A DNA stretch of 64,000 bases from Flavicella sp964230805 (GCA_964230805.1 CAXRIA010000002.1:76490-140489), one strand, 5' to 3'; shown: positions 1-8,923, counted from the first letter of the stretch. Notes: generated by a model not told the origin, from the sequence alone. Program-made: numbers and translations.

Positions 1-186
1 GATGCTATTGAAACACTGTCAGAAAAAGGATTCGACCCGCAGTTTGGGGCGCGTCCTGTGAAGCGTGTGGTTCAAAAAGAGGTGTTAAATGCCTTGTCTA
101 AAGAAATATTGGCAGGAAATATAAAACCCAGTCAACATATTTTACTCGACGCGTTTGACGGAAAATTTGTTTTCAGAAACAATTAA
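1..186 (+). CDS. clpB: ClpB disaggregase, C-terminal end (partial)
   Basis: Only the last 61 residues lie in the window; the reading frame is open from base 1. The segment has the D2 small-domain signature of ClpB/Hsp100: a GFDPQFGARPVKR stretch with the sensor-2 GAR arginine, followed by the helix KEVLNALSKEILAG and a short beta-rich tail. ClpB is a cytosolic AAA+ hexamer that works with DnaK to pull apart protein aggregates. The family assignment rests on this short but distinctive stretch. ClpA or ClpC would carry a similar sensor-2 motif, but the tail fits ClpB better. The gene is followed by a strong terminator and converges on lgt. Confidence 0.85.
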   Translation, partial: DAIETLSEKGFDPQFGARPVKRVVQKEVLNALSKEILAGNIKPSQHILLDAFDGKFVFRNN

Positions 187-198
187 AAACGAAACTAG

Positions 199-235
199 AC
201 GCGCTTTGCATTTTTTTGCGAGGCGCGTATTTTTT
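199..235. terminator. Bidirectional intrinsic terminator between clpB and lgt
   Basis: An 11-bp stem (left arm ACGCGCTTTGC, right arm GCGAGGCGCGT, with two G-T pairs) closes an 8-nt AT loop and is followed by a T run. It sits in the gap between two convergent genes and could serve both. Confidence 0.8.
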
Positions 236-260
236 GTGCAATCTAAAACACTTGACGCGA

Positions 261-1079
261 TTAGACTTTCACTTGCTGATTTGCTTTGATAACAAAATAA
301 ACACCCGTCAAAACGAGTGGTATGCTCAACCATTGTCCGGTATTTAAAACCCACGCCCCTCTTTCATCAATTTGAGCTTCTTTCCAGAACTCAACGAGGA
401 ACCTCAAAGACCACAGGGTTGCAAAAAAGAGACCAAACAAATAACCTTGTTGTTCTTTTTTATTGGTATTCCAGTACATTTTCCACAACAAAATAAAAAC
501 GAGCAAATACCCAAACGCCTCATACAATTGCGTCGGATGTCTAGGAAAATCTTCTCCCAATTGCTGAAATACAAACCCAAAATTCGTCCCCGTCGGCTTT
601 CCGACAATTTCGGAATTCATAAGGTTTCCTATTCGAATAAAAAAGCCTGCCAAGGCCACGACAATCCCCAAGCGATCAAGGATAAATAGCAAAGGCTTTT
701 TTAAAATTTTCTTACTGTAAACATACAAGGCTGTAATGATACCAATGGCCGCACCATGACTTGCCAACCCCGCAAAACCGGTAAAACGAAAAGGTGAAAA
801 TTTCACAGGCAACAAAATTTCCGCCAAATGATTTTTAAAATAGGCCCAATCGTAAAAAAACACATGACCCAAGCGAGCCCCGACAATGGTCGCCAAAACA
901 GTATACACAAAAAGCTTGTCTAATTTTTCTAAAGAAATCTGATCGTTTAAGTATATTTTTTTCATCAATCGCAAGCCAATTCCAAAGGCAAGAACAAACA
1001 TCAGACTGTAATAGCGGACGGTAAAAAACCCCAAATCAATCCCCAAAGCAGGATCCCAATTCACAGAAAGTAACGGCAT
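261..1079 (-). CDS. lgt: Prolipoprotein diacylglyceryl transferase
   Basis: Lgt moves diacylglycerol from phosphatidylglycerol to the lipobox cysteine of prolipoproteins in the inner membrane, the first step of lipoprotein maturation. The 272-residue protein has about seven hydrophobic segments. It shows the family signature RIGNLMNSEIVG, the HPTQLYEA motif and a C-terminal RFLVEFWKE motif, which contain conserved arginines and glutamates of the active site. The frame stays open further upstream and into yidD, but the ATG at 1079 gives the normal Lgt N-terminus (MPLLSVNWDP) and leaves the upstream gene intact. It is the last gene of a cysS-yidD-lgt run. Lipoproteins are abundant in this window, including four with clear N-terminal lipoboxes. 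Confidence 0.95.
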   Translation of the reverse strand: MPLLSVNWDPALGIDLGFFTVRYYSLMFVLAFGIGLRLMKKIYLNDQISLEKLDKLFVYTVLATIVGARLGHVFFYDWAYFKNHLAEILLPVKFSPFRFTGFAGLASHGAAIGIITALYVYSKKILKKPLLFILDRLGIVVALAGFFIRIGNLMNSEIVGKPTGTNFGFVFQQLGEDFPRHPTQLYEAFGYLLVFILLWKMYWNTNKKEQQGYLFGLFFATLWSLRFLVEFWKEAQIDERGAWVLNTGQWLSIPLVLTGVYFVIKANQQVKV

Positions 1080-1129
1080 ATGTAGTAATTTAAATTTATT
1101 TGTTTTTAACGCTGACGAATACTCTTTTT

Positions 1130-1354
1130 TTAAGGCACTGGATCGTGTCCTTTTCCTCCCCAAGGATGGCATCGTAGTATTCTTTTCAAAGACAACAATC
1201 CACCTTTTAAAATTCCGTGTTTCTTCAATGCTTCAAGGGCATACTGCGAGCATGTTGGATGAAACCTGCAAGCAGCGGGTGTGTAAGGAGACACCGCAAC
1301 CTGATAAAACCGAATCAACCCTACAAAAGGAAATATTAGAATTTTTTTCAACAT
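1130..1354 (-). CDS. yidD: Membrane protein insertion efficiency factor YidD
   Basis: A 74-residue protein of the YidD family. YidD is a small membrane-associated protein that helps YidC/Sec-dependent membrane protein insertion. The N-terminus is an amphipathic-to-hydrophobic helix (LIFPFVGLIRFYQ). It is followed by the family core SPYTPAACRFHPTCSQYALEAL with three conserved cysteines and the HPWGGKGHDPVP tail. A TTG one codon upstream is in frame, but the ATG at 1354 is preferred because it overlaps the cysS stop in a TGATG junction, which suggests translational coupling. In many bacteria yidD sits beside rnpA and yidC; here it lies between cysS and lgt. Confidence 0.93.
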   Translation of the reverse strand: MLKKILIFPFVGLIRFYQVAVSPYTPAACRFHPTCSQYALEALKKHGILKGGLLSLKRILRCHPWGGKGHDPVP

Positions 1355-2832
1355 CAATTTATGGAAAAAGTAGTCCCCTCTTTTCCGTCTTTTAACTGAA
1401 CTCCCAGTGCCAGAAGTTCGTCTCTTATTTGATCAGAAAGCGCCCAATTTTTATTCTCTCTAGCTTCTTTTCGCAATCGTATCAAAAGCGCAACAACGCC
1501 GTTTAATGTGTCTGAGTTGCCCTCTACTGCCTCATTGACCAAGCCCAAAACGTCGTAAACAAAATTGTTCAAGGTATTTTGCAACAAGGCCAAATCTTCG
1601 GCATGCAAAGTTTCTTTGCCATCGTTTAACAAATTGACATACTTCACCCCTTCAAAAAGATGGGCAATCAGAACAGGACTATTGAAATCATCGTTCATGG
1701 CCTTGTAACAATTCGCTACCCAATTTGAAATATCCAAGGTTGACTCCAAAGCAACAGGTAAATCCTTCAATAGATTCATTCCTTGCATCAGTTTTTGAAA
1801 ACCTTTTTCTGAGGCTTCCATGGCTTCACTTGAAAAATCTAGTATGCTTCTGTAATGTGCCTGTAACATAAAAAAACGAGTGACACTAGGAGAAAAAGCT
1901 TTGTCTAATTTGTCATTTTCTCCTGAGAAAATTTCGTTGGGTAAAATATTGTTCCCTGTAGACTTCGCCATTTTTTGGCCATTCAAAGTCAACATATTTG
2001 CGTGCATCCAATAATTCACAGGGGCCACACCATTGGAACATGTCGCTTGTGCAATCTCGCATTCGTGATGCGGAAATTTTAAATCCATGCCTCCCCCATG
2101 TATATCAAAATGCTCTCCTAGATATTTCGTGCTCATCGCAGTACATTCCAAATGCCATCCCGGAAACCCATCACTCCAAGGCGAGGGCCAACGCATGATA
2201 TGCTCTGGATTGGCTTTTTTCCAAAGGGCAAAGTCTTGAGGATTTTTCTTTTCAGACTGTCCTTCTAAATCTCTTGTATTGTGAATGGAATCTTCTATAT
2301 TTCGTCCGGAGAGTACTCCATATTGATCGGATTCGTTGTATTTGAGAACATCAAAATACACGGATCCATTCGCCTCATAGGCCATTCCCTTTTTTAGGAT
2401 ATTTTTAATGATTTCTATTTGTTCTAAAATATGGCCTGTCGCTGTCGGTTCAATACTAGGCGGTAAATTATTGAATTTTTGCAAGGTCTTGTGAAAATCG
2501 ACTGTGTAACGTTGTACCACTTCCATCGGTTCAATTTGTTCAATACGTGCCTTTTTCGCAATGCGGTCTTCTCCACTATCGGCATCATTCTCCAAATGTC
2601 CTGCATCCGTGATATTTCGAACGTAACGCACTTTGTACCCCAAGTGTTTTAAATACCGAAAAATCAAATCAAAAGACATAAAGGTACGCACATTGCCCAA
2701 ATGCACATTGCTGTACACTGTTGGACCACAAACATACATTCCTACATTTCCTTCGTTTATAGGTTTGAATACTTGTTTTTCTTTGGCCAATGAATTGTAA
2801 ATCTTAAGTTGATTTTTCTTGTATAATTCCAT
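1354..2832 (-). CDS. cysS: Cysteinyl-tRNA synthetase
   Basis: Class I aminoacyl-tRNA synthetase (492 residues) that charges tRNA-Cys. Visible motifs in order: MYVCGPTVYS with the first zinc-binding cysteine, the HIGH-type HLGNVRTF, further zinc ligands in WHLECTAMS and FPHHECEIAQ, and the KMSKS-type loop KMAKSTGN. A short DALR-type C-terminal region follows, ending in KDGKEGTTFSIN. Length and order are normal for CysRS. The ATG at 2832 gives the expected MELYKKNQLKIYNS start. It is the first gene of a probable cysS-yidD-lgt operon; its stop overlaps the yidD start by one base. A weak -7-like TATATTTA lies upstream. Confidence 0.97.
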   Translation of the reverse strand: MELYKKNQLKIYNSLAKEKQVFKPINEGNVGMYVCGPTVYSNVHLGNVRTFMSFDLIFRYLKHLGYKVRYVRNITDAGHLENDADSGEDRIAKKARIEQIEPMEVVQRYTVDFHKTLQKFNNLPPSIEPTATGHILEQIEIIKNILKKGMAYEANGSVYFDVLKYNESDQYGVLSGRNIEDSIHNTRDLEGQSEKKNPQDFALWKKANPEHIMRWPSPWSDGFPGWHLECTAMSTKYLGEHFDIHGGGMDLKFPHHECEIAQATCSNGVAPVNYWMHANMLTLNGQKMAKSTGNNILPNEIFSGENDKLDKAFSPSVTRFFMLQAHYRSILDFSSEAMEASEKGFQKLMQGMNLLKDLPVALESTLDISNWVANCYKAMNDDFNSPVLIAHLFEGVKYVNLLNDGKETLHAEDLALLQNTLNNFVYDVLGLVNEAVEGNSDTLNGVVALLIRLRKEARENKNWALSDQIRDELLALGVQLKDGKEGTTFSIN

Positions 2833-2911
2833 GAAGTACTAATTGTTTTTAACGAGGGTAAATATAACAACTATTTTGAATTAGATAACGGAAATAGCGA
2901 GCCAATAACGC

Positions 2912-2953
2912 AAAAAGAGACGCTTTTTAATAAAAATAAAAACGTCTCTTTTG
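2912..2953. terminator. Terminator downstream of the Lrp-type regulator
   Basis: Complementary arms AAAAGAGACG and CGTCTCTTTT, separated by about 20 nt of AT-rich sequence, are flanked by A and T runs. It lies just past the stop of the minus-strand Lrp gene. The large loop makes it weaker than the others in the window. Confidence 0.6.
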
Positions 2954-2973
2954 GTGCTTTTGATATTCAACGG

Positions 2974-3453
2974 CTAGTAATCTCTAAAAATAGCGTGCAT
3001 CATTCGTTTTTTATCGTTGATGCTTTCTTCCAAAGAAATCATTGTTTCCGTTCTATTCACTCCAGGAACATCGTCAATTTTAAAAATAATGTTCTTGGCA
3101 TCTTCGGTGTCTTTTGCTCTTATTTTACAAAAAATATTGAATTTCCCTGCCGTTACATAGGCAACGGTCACATTTGGTATCGTTCGTAAACTCGCAATGA
3201 CATCTTTGGTCATGGAAGTTTTTTCCAAATAAATTCCGATGTGCGCAATAAAAGCATAGCCCATTTTTTCATAATCCAACGTCAATGTAGACCCCTTGAT
3301 AATTCCTTCTTCCTCCATTTTTTTTACACGAACGTGAATCGTTCCTGCAGAAACCAACAATTTCTTTGCAATGTCTGTAAATGGGGTTCTTGCATTTTCA
3401 ATTAAAAGGTCTAAAATTTGGTGATCTACCTCGTCCAAATGATATTTTTTCAT
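2974..3453 (-). CDS. Lrp/AsnC family transcriptional regulator
   Basis: A 159-residue regulator. Residues about 5-55 form the winged helix-turn-helix (LDEVDHQILDLLIENARTPF followed by IAKKLLVSAGTIHVRVKKME), and residues about 70-150 form the RAM/AsnC ligand-binding domain (AHIGIYLEKTS, TAGKFNIFCKIRAKD, PGVNRTETMI). Lrp/AsnC proteins are DNA-bending octamers or dimers that sense amino acids. The ligand is not evident here, and no amino-acid gene is directly adjacent. A -7 box and a palindrome lie between promoter and start, so autoregulation is plausible but inferred. Confidence 0.93.
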   Translation of the reverse strand: MKKYHLDEVDHQILDLLIENARTPFTDIAKKLLVSAGTIHVRVKKMEEEGIIKGSTLTLDYEKMGYAFIAHIGIYLEKTSMTKDVIASLRTIPNVTVAYVTAGKFNIFCKIRAKDTEDAKNIIFKIDDVPGVNRTETMISLEESINDKKRMMHAIFRDY

Positions 3454-3467
3454 TTCTTACGATTTTG

Positions 3468-3494
3468 TTAAATATTTAATATAATGCAAAATTA
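3468..3494 (-). promoter_or_regulatory. Promoter and possible autoregulatory palindrome of the Lrp-type gene
   Basis: On the minus strand a TAATTTTG -7 box (3487-3494) fits the Bacteroidota TAnnTTTG consensus. Between it and the ATG lies the perfect 12-bp palindrome TTAAATATTTAA (3468-3479), positioned where a bound Lrp protein could repress its own gene. An AT-only palindrome can also arise by chance. Confidence 0.45.
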
Positions 3495-3541
3495 ATAAAA
3501 CATTTTTAAAATTTTCGATACAACCTTGCAAAAAATTCAAT

Positions 3542-4630
3542 TTAATTCCTCTCCAATGACTTATTTTTGAAGTCCTTCTCTTTGTGCCCAACAAAACCTG
3601 TTAAATCTCCTCTTGTAACCTCTTCTTTTTCAAGCACTAAATTGTCTTCCTTTACGATGTAATTGTACTGATAAGCAATATCCAACACAACATCCCCTGA
3701 TATCTTTACATTGCGGTAAATGATGTCATAACATCTTTTGTCATTGTTTGGTATAGAGAAATAAGGTTCGTAGTGGGTGTACTCTGAGTTGTCAGCTACA
3801 GACAAAATCCCTTGCAAGAGCGCATAAAAATTAAATTTACGAACTACTTCTCTGTCGTAATCATCGTAATAGTGCCCTGCTTCAATCAAAATTGTATTGT
3901 GTCCTAATTTTTGAAAATTATCTCCTGTAGCCGTCGGGTAAAACTCATCCGTATAACGGCCTACATGACCTGGAATCATTTCTTGTAACAAAGCATTCAT
4001 TTCTACAATGACACTCATCGTTTCTTTTCTACCATTCGTAAGCGTTCGTTCTTCATCTTCCGAGGGTGCTAAAAATGAGATTGTAGCTGGATTTTTGGTT
4101 CCTTCTACATTGAAAATGGTACGTTGATCGTGCAGGTTAAAACAAAAATGAGGATTGAACGCATCCAAAAGAGACCGCAATAATTTACTTTCTTTGGCTT
4201 GCAAATCCACCGCATCTCTGTTCAAATCTATCTCATTTGCATTCACACGTGTAAAAGCGGATGAACCGTCAGGATTTAACATAGGAACAAAGCAAATGGT
4301 GCAATTGTCCAAAATTCTTTGACACGCTTCCTTAAAAACACCTGGATTCTCAAAAAAACGAAACAAATCAAACATCGCTTTGGTACCTGTACTTTCATTT
4401 CCATGCATCTGAGACCAAACCAAAATTCGTTTGCTTCCGCTTCCTATTCGTACTTGACAAATGGGATTGTTTTTTTCAGAATTACCCAGAACACTTTTTT
4501 CAAACACCTCATCCTTTAAATTACTTAGCAAGGGAGAAATGTCCTCAAATAAAATTCTTCTTCCAAACAATTTATTTTGAAAGTGAGTCGTGTACCAATT
4601 TTCAAGGGCTGCAATTTCTAGTATTTTCAT
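3542..4630 (-). CDS. M14-family zinc carboxypeptidase / succinylglutamate desuccinylase-like
   Basis: A 362-residue predicted cytosolic metallopeptidase with no signal peptide. The zinc ligands are visible as HGNE (in SQMHGNESTGTKAMF) and a later His in CFNLHDQRT. The substrate-binding DLNRD motif and a C-terminal catalytic Glu in NTILIEAGHYYDDYDRE are also present. This order matches the M14 fold. Substrate could be a peptide or an N-acyl amino acid. The frame is open for 35 more codons upstream, but the ATG at 4630 sits directly after a minus-strand TACATTTG box, while the longer form would read through palindromic regulatory DNA. It is divergent from the XRE regulator. Confidence 0.88.
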   Translation of the reverse strand: MKILEIAALENWYTTHFQNKLFGRRILFEDISPLLSNLKDEVFEKSVLGNSEKNNPICQVRIGSGSKRILVWSQMHGNESTGTKAMFDLFRFFENPGVFKEACQRILDNCTICFVPMLNPDGSSAFTRVNANEIDLNRDAVDLQAKESKLLRSLLDAFNPHFCFNLHDQRTIFNVEGTKNPATISFLAPSEDEERTLTNGRKETMSVIVEMNALLQEMIPGHVGRYTDEFYPTATGDNFQKLGHNTILIEAGHYYDDYDREVVRKFNFYALLQGILSVADNSEYTHYEPYFSIPNNDKRCYDIIYRNVKISGDVVLDIAYQYNYIVKEDNLVLEKEEVTRGDLTGFVGHKEKDFKNKSLERN

Positions 4631-4631
4631 G

Positions 4632-4701
4632 TTGCAAATGTAAATAAATTGAAGTTTACATTTGTAACAAGACTTTTTCGATGTATTGATTACATATGTA
4701 A
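4632..4701. promoter_or_regulatory. Cluster of TTACA-N2-TGTAA sites upstream of the M14 peptidase
   Basis: Three copies of a 12-bp inverted motif occur here: TTGCAAATGTAA (4632-4643, one mismatch), TTACATTTGTAA (4656-4667) and the perfect TTACATATGTAA (4690-4701). A fourth copy lies at 4877-4888 before the XRE gene. Two of the sites contain the -7 sequence TACATTTG. The one nearest the peptidase reads toward it and ends only a few bases before its ATG. They may be promoters, operators or both. Confidence 0.5.
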
Positions 4702-4854
4702 ACATTCGAGCCAGACCTTTTCCAACCCAATTCACATTTGAAAACGCTCCAATCTTATTTTTATATATTTTATTTTTATTTTACTTATAATCATTATTTT
4801 ATGATTGCTTACTTAAACCTTTGGTGTATTAAATAAAAAGAAAACTAGTGGTGG

Positions 4855-4896
4855 TTGTTTTGTTTTTACAAATAGTTTACATTTGTAAAAACAAAA
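4855..4896 (+). promoter_or_regulatory. Promoter of the XRE regulator embedded in a 16-bp inverted repeat
   Basis: A TTG at 4855-4857 is followed after exactly 20 nt by TACATTTG (4878-4885), a full Bacteroidota -33/-7 promoter. The -7 box overlaps a perfect inverted repeat with 16-bp arms (4858-4873 and 4881-4896; core GTTTTTACAAAT / ATTTGTAAAAAC) around a 7-bp centre. This is the expected layout of an autorepressed promoter. The ATG follows about 20 nt later without a Shine-Dalgarno sequence. Confidence 0.65.
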
Positions 4897-4906
4897 AATT
4901 GTTACA

Positions 4907-5302
4907 ATGTTAAACAGTTCAGATTTCACAAAAAGGCTCAAGAAAATAATTGATTTTTACAACATTTCTGCTTCCAATTTTGCAGATAAAATCAATGTCC
5001 CTCGTTCTAGTATCTCACATATTTTGTCGGGAAGAAACAAGCCCAGTCTGGAATTTATCTTAAAAGTCATCGGTACTTTTGAAGATGTCGATATCAATTG
5101 GTTGCTTTTTGGAACAGGAGATTTTCCAAGGATCTCCCCTACTCCAAACCAAACAAAAAACACGTTGACAGAAACCTCTTTGAAAATGGAAGAACATTTT
5201 CAAGCCACAAAAAAATCAAATTACGCTTCGTTGCCGTCGATTGAAAAGATTGTGATTTTCTATAGTGATGGTACTTTTCAAGATTTTTCTGAGAGGAGTT
5301 AG
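4907..5302 (+). CDS. XRE-family helix-turn-helix regulator
   Basis: A 131-residue protein whose first 70 residues are a Cro/CI-type HTH: FTKRLKKIIDFYNISASNFA, then VPRSSISHILSGRNKPSLEF as the recognition region, ending in the common DINWLLFGTGDFP. The C-terminal 60 residues are polar and recognisably conserved only in ending with a predicted beta strand (KIVIFYSDGTFQDFSER). Similar single-domain regulators are common in Flavobacteriaceae. It is divergent from the M14 peptidase and preceded by a large inverted repeat at its own promoter, which suggests autoregulation and perhaps control of the neighbour. No phage genes surround it. Confidence 0.88.
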   Translation: MLNSSDFTKRLKKIIDFYNISASNFADKINVPRSSISHILSGRNKPSLEFILKVIGTFEDVDINWLLFGTGDFPRISPTPNQTKNTLTETSLKMEEHFQATKKSNYASLPSIEKIVIFYSDGTFQDFSERS

Positions 5303-5388
5303 AAACCTGCATTTCAGCATAAGAAAACAATCGACCCCATTCCGAGAATCTAAAACGTTGTTTTTATAAAAAATTTAGGCAGTACAGA

Positions 5389-7857
5389 TCAATTGTCCAT
5401 CAACTCGACCAAACCGTAGTTTACCAGTGTTACAAGCTGTTTTTTATTGGAGTTCTTTTGCTTTTCTTGCGCACGAACCATTTCGCGCATCAATTGAATC
5501 ATTTTTCGATCAAAGCCGTATTGCTTGTAACGGATTCCTTTGGAGACCATATCATCGATTAAATTTTTGTACGCGTCAACATCATTGCTTTGCGCCACCC
5601 AATGAAAAGCCTTTTCAAACAATTGATGATTCTCCTTATCTGTTCCAAGATGCATTCCCTGAATGATGTAATTCGCAACAAAAGACATTTCAGAAACCGC
5701 TCTTTGTTGGATATACATTTTCGCCAAAGGCATAGCAATGGCTTTTTTAACGCTTACAGGCAACTTTTTTGCCTTCTCCATTGCCCTGTCTTCATCTAGA
5801 TAATACAAAGCTTCCAACGCACTTGCTTTCACCTGATTGGACTTACTATCGATACTTTTTTCAAAAAAATCTTGATAATCAAAATACACCAAACGCCCCA
5901 AAACCCGGATTGCTGCTGCTTTTACAAAATTATTGGAACTCGTTTTTGCCAAAACTTCTATTTTAGCGATTACCTGTCTTTTTGAATGCTTATAACTAAG
6001 GTCGATATGCTCTAAAGCAAAAACCTGCAATTCGTAATGCGCGTCGTCAAAAGCAGCAACGACCGTCTCGAACACTTTTTTATCCTCCTGTTTTCCGACC
6101 AATACCTGCAAAGCCTCTTTTCGATCCAAATGATGTGATGCGTTTTTGTATTGATAGATATATCCTTTTAATGATTTGTTCTGAATGAAATCTCCTAAGA
6201 CCACATGATCTGAATTCACCAAGATCAAATCGGGATAATCCTGGTACGCATACACAAATGACTTCTCACTGGCATCCACAAACAGCTCTTGCACCGTTTT
6301 TCTTCCTTTTTCAAAAATTGCTATCTGTAAAGGAAAATAAAAGGTGTTTTCAACATCTTGCTTGAAAGTGATGGTCATGGTTTTATCCAAAACATTGAAA
6401 TCTTTGGTAACAACAACTGCAGGGTGCCCTGCACCAAAATACCACTGATCAAAAAACCAATTCAAATCTTTACCAGAAACTTCTTCAAGTGCTATTCTCA
6501 ATTGAGCCACTTCCGCTGCTTGGAATTTGTTCTGTGTTAAATAATTCTGAAGTCCTTGAAAGAAAGCTGCATCTCCCAAAACACCTCGAAGCATGTGCAA
6601 AATCAACCCTCCTTTGCTATAACTCACCGCATCAAACACATCTTCTTTGTCTTCGTAATAGGGTCGCACCAAATGTTTTTGCGGGTTTTCACCACTTTTA
6701 TACACCATAGTTTCTTGAAACAAATGCGCATCTGCTTTTTCTTTTCCATAGGCATGCTCCAACCACAAATACTCGCTGTAATTCGCGAAGGATTCATTCA
6801 ATGTGATGTTTCCCCAGTTTTCCGAAGTTACCAAATTACCAAACCAGTGATGAAACAATTCGTGCGCAACGATGGTTTCCCATTTGTTTTCATCTATCAA
6901 ATCTCCCTCTGACTGATAGGCACGCTCTCCGTGCACCACGGCTGTGGTATTTTCCATGGCACCACTCACAAAATCACGGACCACAATCTGACTGTATTTG
7001 TCCCATACAAAATCGACCCCTGTAATTTCCGAGAAAAAATCCATCATCTCCGGGGTTTTACCGAAAATCTTATGTGCTAGTGACTCGTAGGCTTCCTCTA
7101 CGTAATAATTAACTTCTTTTCCTTTCCAACTATCCTTTACGACAGAAAACACACCGACTCCCATAAAAAAAAGATACGGCGCATGTTTTTGGTCCATTTT
7201 CCAATAATCAATGCGCTCTTGATTTTCTGTAAAAGTTTGAGAGACCAACCTACCATTTGACAAAGTCCTGTACTTTTCTGGCACACGAATGTATATTTCC
7301 TGCGATGTTTTTTGATTCGGTTTGTCTATGGTAGGAAACCAACAACTACTGGCCTCTGTAGCTCCTTGTGTCCATACTTGAGTAGGCTTCCCATTGGGAA
7401 GCTCTTTGGAATTGATAAAATAAAGTCCTTTTGCACTCGCAATGGCTTTGCTTCCTGTTTGTTTTACCTTGTTTGGACGTGCTGTATAGGAAACAAACAC
7501 CTTTAAAGAGTCTCCTTTTTGACGAGTGACTCCCAAATCAATATAAATTTTCTCGCCGTCATAATGAAACTCCAATTGTTTTTCATCGATAGAAACTTCA
7601 TGAATCAGCATGGATTTCGCATCCAAAACCAATTGACTCGTATTGTAAAAATGAGGAGTGACATCGAGCCAAGCCTTTCCTTCCAATTCTTCCTTTTCAA
7701 AATTCAAGCGAACCGCTAATTTGGTATGTACCAAATCGAAATGTTTATCGAAAAGCTTTGCGGTGCGATAGCGCCGCGCCTTTTCAGAGTTTTGAGAAAA
7801 GGAAATTGCTCCGCTAAAAAAAAGGATACCGCAAAGAAGGAAGGCACGTAATGTCAT
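5389..7857 (-). CDS. M1-family membrane alanyl aminopeptidase, secreted
   Basis: An 822-residue gluzincin aminopeptidase that removes N-terminal residues from peptides, probably in the periplasm. Residues 1-21 form a signal peptide (LLCGILFFSGAISFSQ). The exopeptidase motif GAMENTTAV is followed by the zinc site HELFHHWFGNLVT and the distal Glu in NESFANYSEYL, spaced as in M1 enzymes. The C-terminal third is helical and repetitive, as in the ERAP/HEAT-like domain of the family. Length is normal for Bacteroidota M1 enzymes. It stands alone, convergent with the XRE gene. Confidence 0.95.
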   Translation of the reverse strand: MTLRAFLLCGILFFSGAISFSQNSEKARRYRTAKLFDKHFDLVHTKLAVRLNFEKEELEGKAWLDVTPHFYNTSQLVLDAKSMLIHEVSIDEKQLEFHYDGEKIYIDLGVTRQKGDSLKVFVSYTARPNKVKQTGSKAIASAKGLYFINSKELPNGKPTQVWTQGATEASSCWFPTIDKPNQKTSQEIYIRVPEKYRTLSNGRLVSQTFTENQERIDYWKMDQKHAPYLFFMGVGVFSVVKDSWKGKEVNYYVEEAYESLAHKIFGKTPEMMDFFSEITGVDFVWDKYSQIVVRDFVSGAMENTTAVVHGERAYQSEGDLIDENKWETIVAHELFHHWFGNLVTSENWGNITLNESFANYSEYLWLEHAYGKEKADAHLFQETMVYKSGENPQKHLVRPYYEDKEDVFDAVSYSKGGLILHMLRGVLGDAAFFQGLQNYLTQNKFQAAEVAQLRIALEEVSGKDLNWFFDQWYFGAGHPAVVVTKDFNVLDKTMTITFKQDVENTFYFPLQIAIFEKGRKTVQELFVDASEKSFVYAYQDYPDLILVNSDHVVLGDFIQNKSLKGYIYQYKNASHHLDRKEALQVLVGKQEDKKVFETVVAAFDDAHYELQVFALEHIDLSYKHSKRQVIAKIEVLAKTSSNNFVKAAAIRVLGRLVYFDYQDFFEKSIDSKSNQVKASALEALYYLDEDRAMEKAKKLPVSVKKAIAMPLAKMYIQQRAVSEMSFVANYIIQGMHLGTDKENHQLFEKAFHWVAQSNDVDAYKNLIDDMVSKGIRYKQYGFDRKMIQLMREMVRAQEKQKNSNKKQLVTLVNYGLVELMDN

Positions 7858-7927
7858 TCAAAATAAGTTTTGGCTAAAATAAAACAGAAAACCTTTTTAA
7901 CCTCTAATTTATTGTTAAATAGGTTTT

Positions 7928-8839
7928 TTATCTGTCATATTTCATAGGCGTCATTTTTGCATCGTATTTATCTCGCATGTAGGCATACCCCTCTTCCCAC
8001 CATTGGGTCATTTTTTTTTGATCAAAAATCAAAGAATTTGTGGTCAACACCGTGGGTGTGTAATACAAATTCAATTTCACATCTTTGTTTTTGGCAGCCA
8101 GCTTTCCAATGGTTAAATTGTGCTTTTTTACATGCTCAAATAAAAAACCAAACACACCAGAGAGCAAAGAAAAAGGATTTTTAGAGGGCATTCTGCTCAG
8201 TTGTTGCACTTCTGTATCCAAAATAATCACATCTACCTCCTTAGCGCCACGCTGAATTGCCTCTCGAACAGGCACCACACAACCAAAACCACCGTCGGCA
8301 TACTCACAACCATCTTTTATTAGAAGACTCATAAAAGGTACGTAATTACACGAAGCCCAAATCCAGTCGCAAAAATCCTCGTATGAACAAGCTCTTAGGG
8401 TTTTGTATTCTATCTGATTCGCGGTTAAATTTGAAACGGTCACCACGATATCTTTACTCGTTTTTTTGAGAGCCAGGTAATCTTTTTTTGTAACACTTTT
8501 CCGAATTAATTTTCGCAAATTTTTGCTCTCTCCGAAGGTTTTACGTCTCCTTATAAAATTCCACAACACACTAAAATGATTGATATTTACCACTTTTTGT
8601 CCATGAACTTTTTTGATATAAAAAGGATTGTTACTAAAAATACTTCGCTGATTTACCTGTGTATACAGTTTTTTTAAGGCTTCGATTTTACCCAAGGCCA
8701 AATGAGAGATGAGCAAACTTCCCGTAGACGAACCCACGTACAAATCGTATTCTTTTTGTTGCTCTTTGACCAGATACTCTGCAACACCGCCAGCAAAAGC
8801 CCCTTTACTACCTCCTCCTGATATAACCAACGCTTTCAT
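7928..8839 (-). CDS. Patatin-like phospholipase
   Basis: A 303-residue lipid acyl hydrolase of the patatin/RssA type. The oxyanion hole SGGGSKGAFAGG is at residues 7-18, the nucleophile elbow GSSTG around residue 40, and the dyad aspartate in YADGGFG around residue 180. No signal peptide or beta-barrel domain is present, so it is the short cytosolic form. It probably hydrolyses phospholipids or other acyl esters; the substrate is unknown. It is divergent from the small lipoprotein gene that follows. Confidence 0.92.
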   Translation of the reverse strand: MKALVISGGGSKGAFAGGVAEYLVKEQQKEYDLYVGSSTGSLLISHLALGKIEALKKLYTQVNQRSIFSNNPFYIKKVHGQKVVNINHFSVLWNFIRRRKTFGESKNLRKLIRKSVTKKDYLALKKTSKDIVVTVSNLTANQIEYKTLRACSYEDFCDWIWASCNYVPFMSLLIKDGCEYADGGFGCVVPVREAIQRGAKEVDVIILDTEVQQLSRMPSKNPFSLLSGVFGFLFEHVKKHNLTIGKLAAKNKDVKLNLYYTPTVLTTNSLIFDQKKMTQWWEEGYAYMRDKYDAKMTPMKYDR

Positions 8840-8923
8840 CTTTTTCCAAATGTTTTTTAGTAAGTTTGATAAAGCTAGTTAAAATAGTTTTGACTCTAAA
8901 AAAAATCTTAGCATTTCTCAACA

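Noticed and set aside
372..689. 105-residue open frame on the plus strand opposite lgt.
   Set aside because: It is antisense to well-conserved lgt, has no promoter and no recognisable protein features.
4907..5302. Prophage repressor or toxin-antitoxin antitoxin.
   Set aside because: The XRE protein is surrounded by ordinary chromosomal genes; no phage structural gene and no small toxin-like partner is adjacent.
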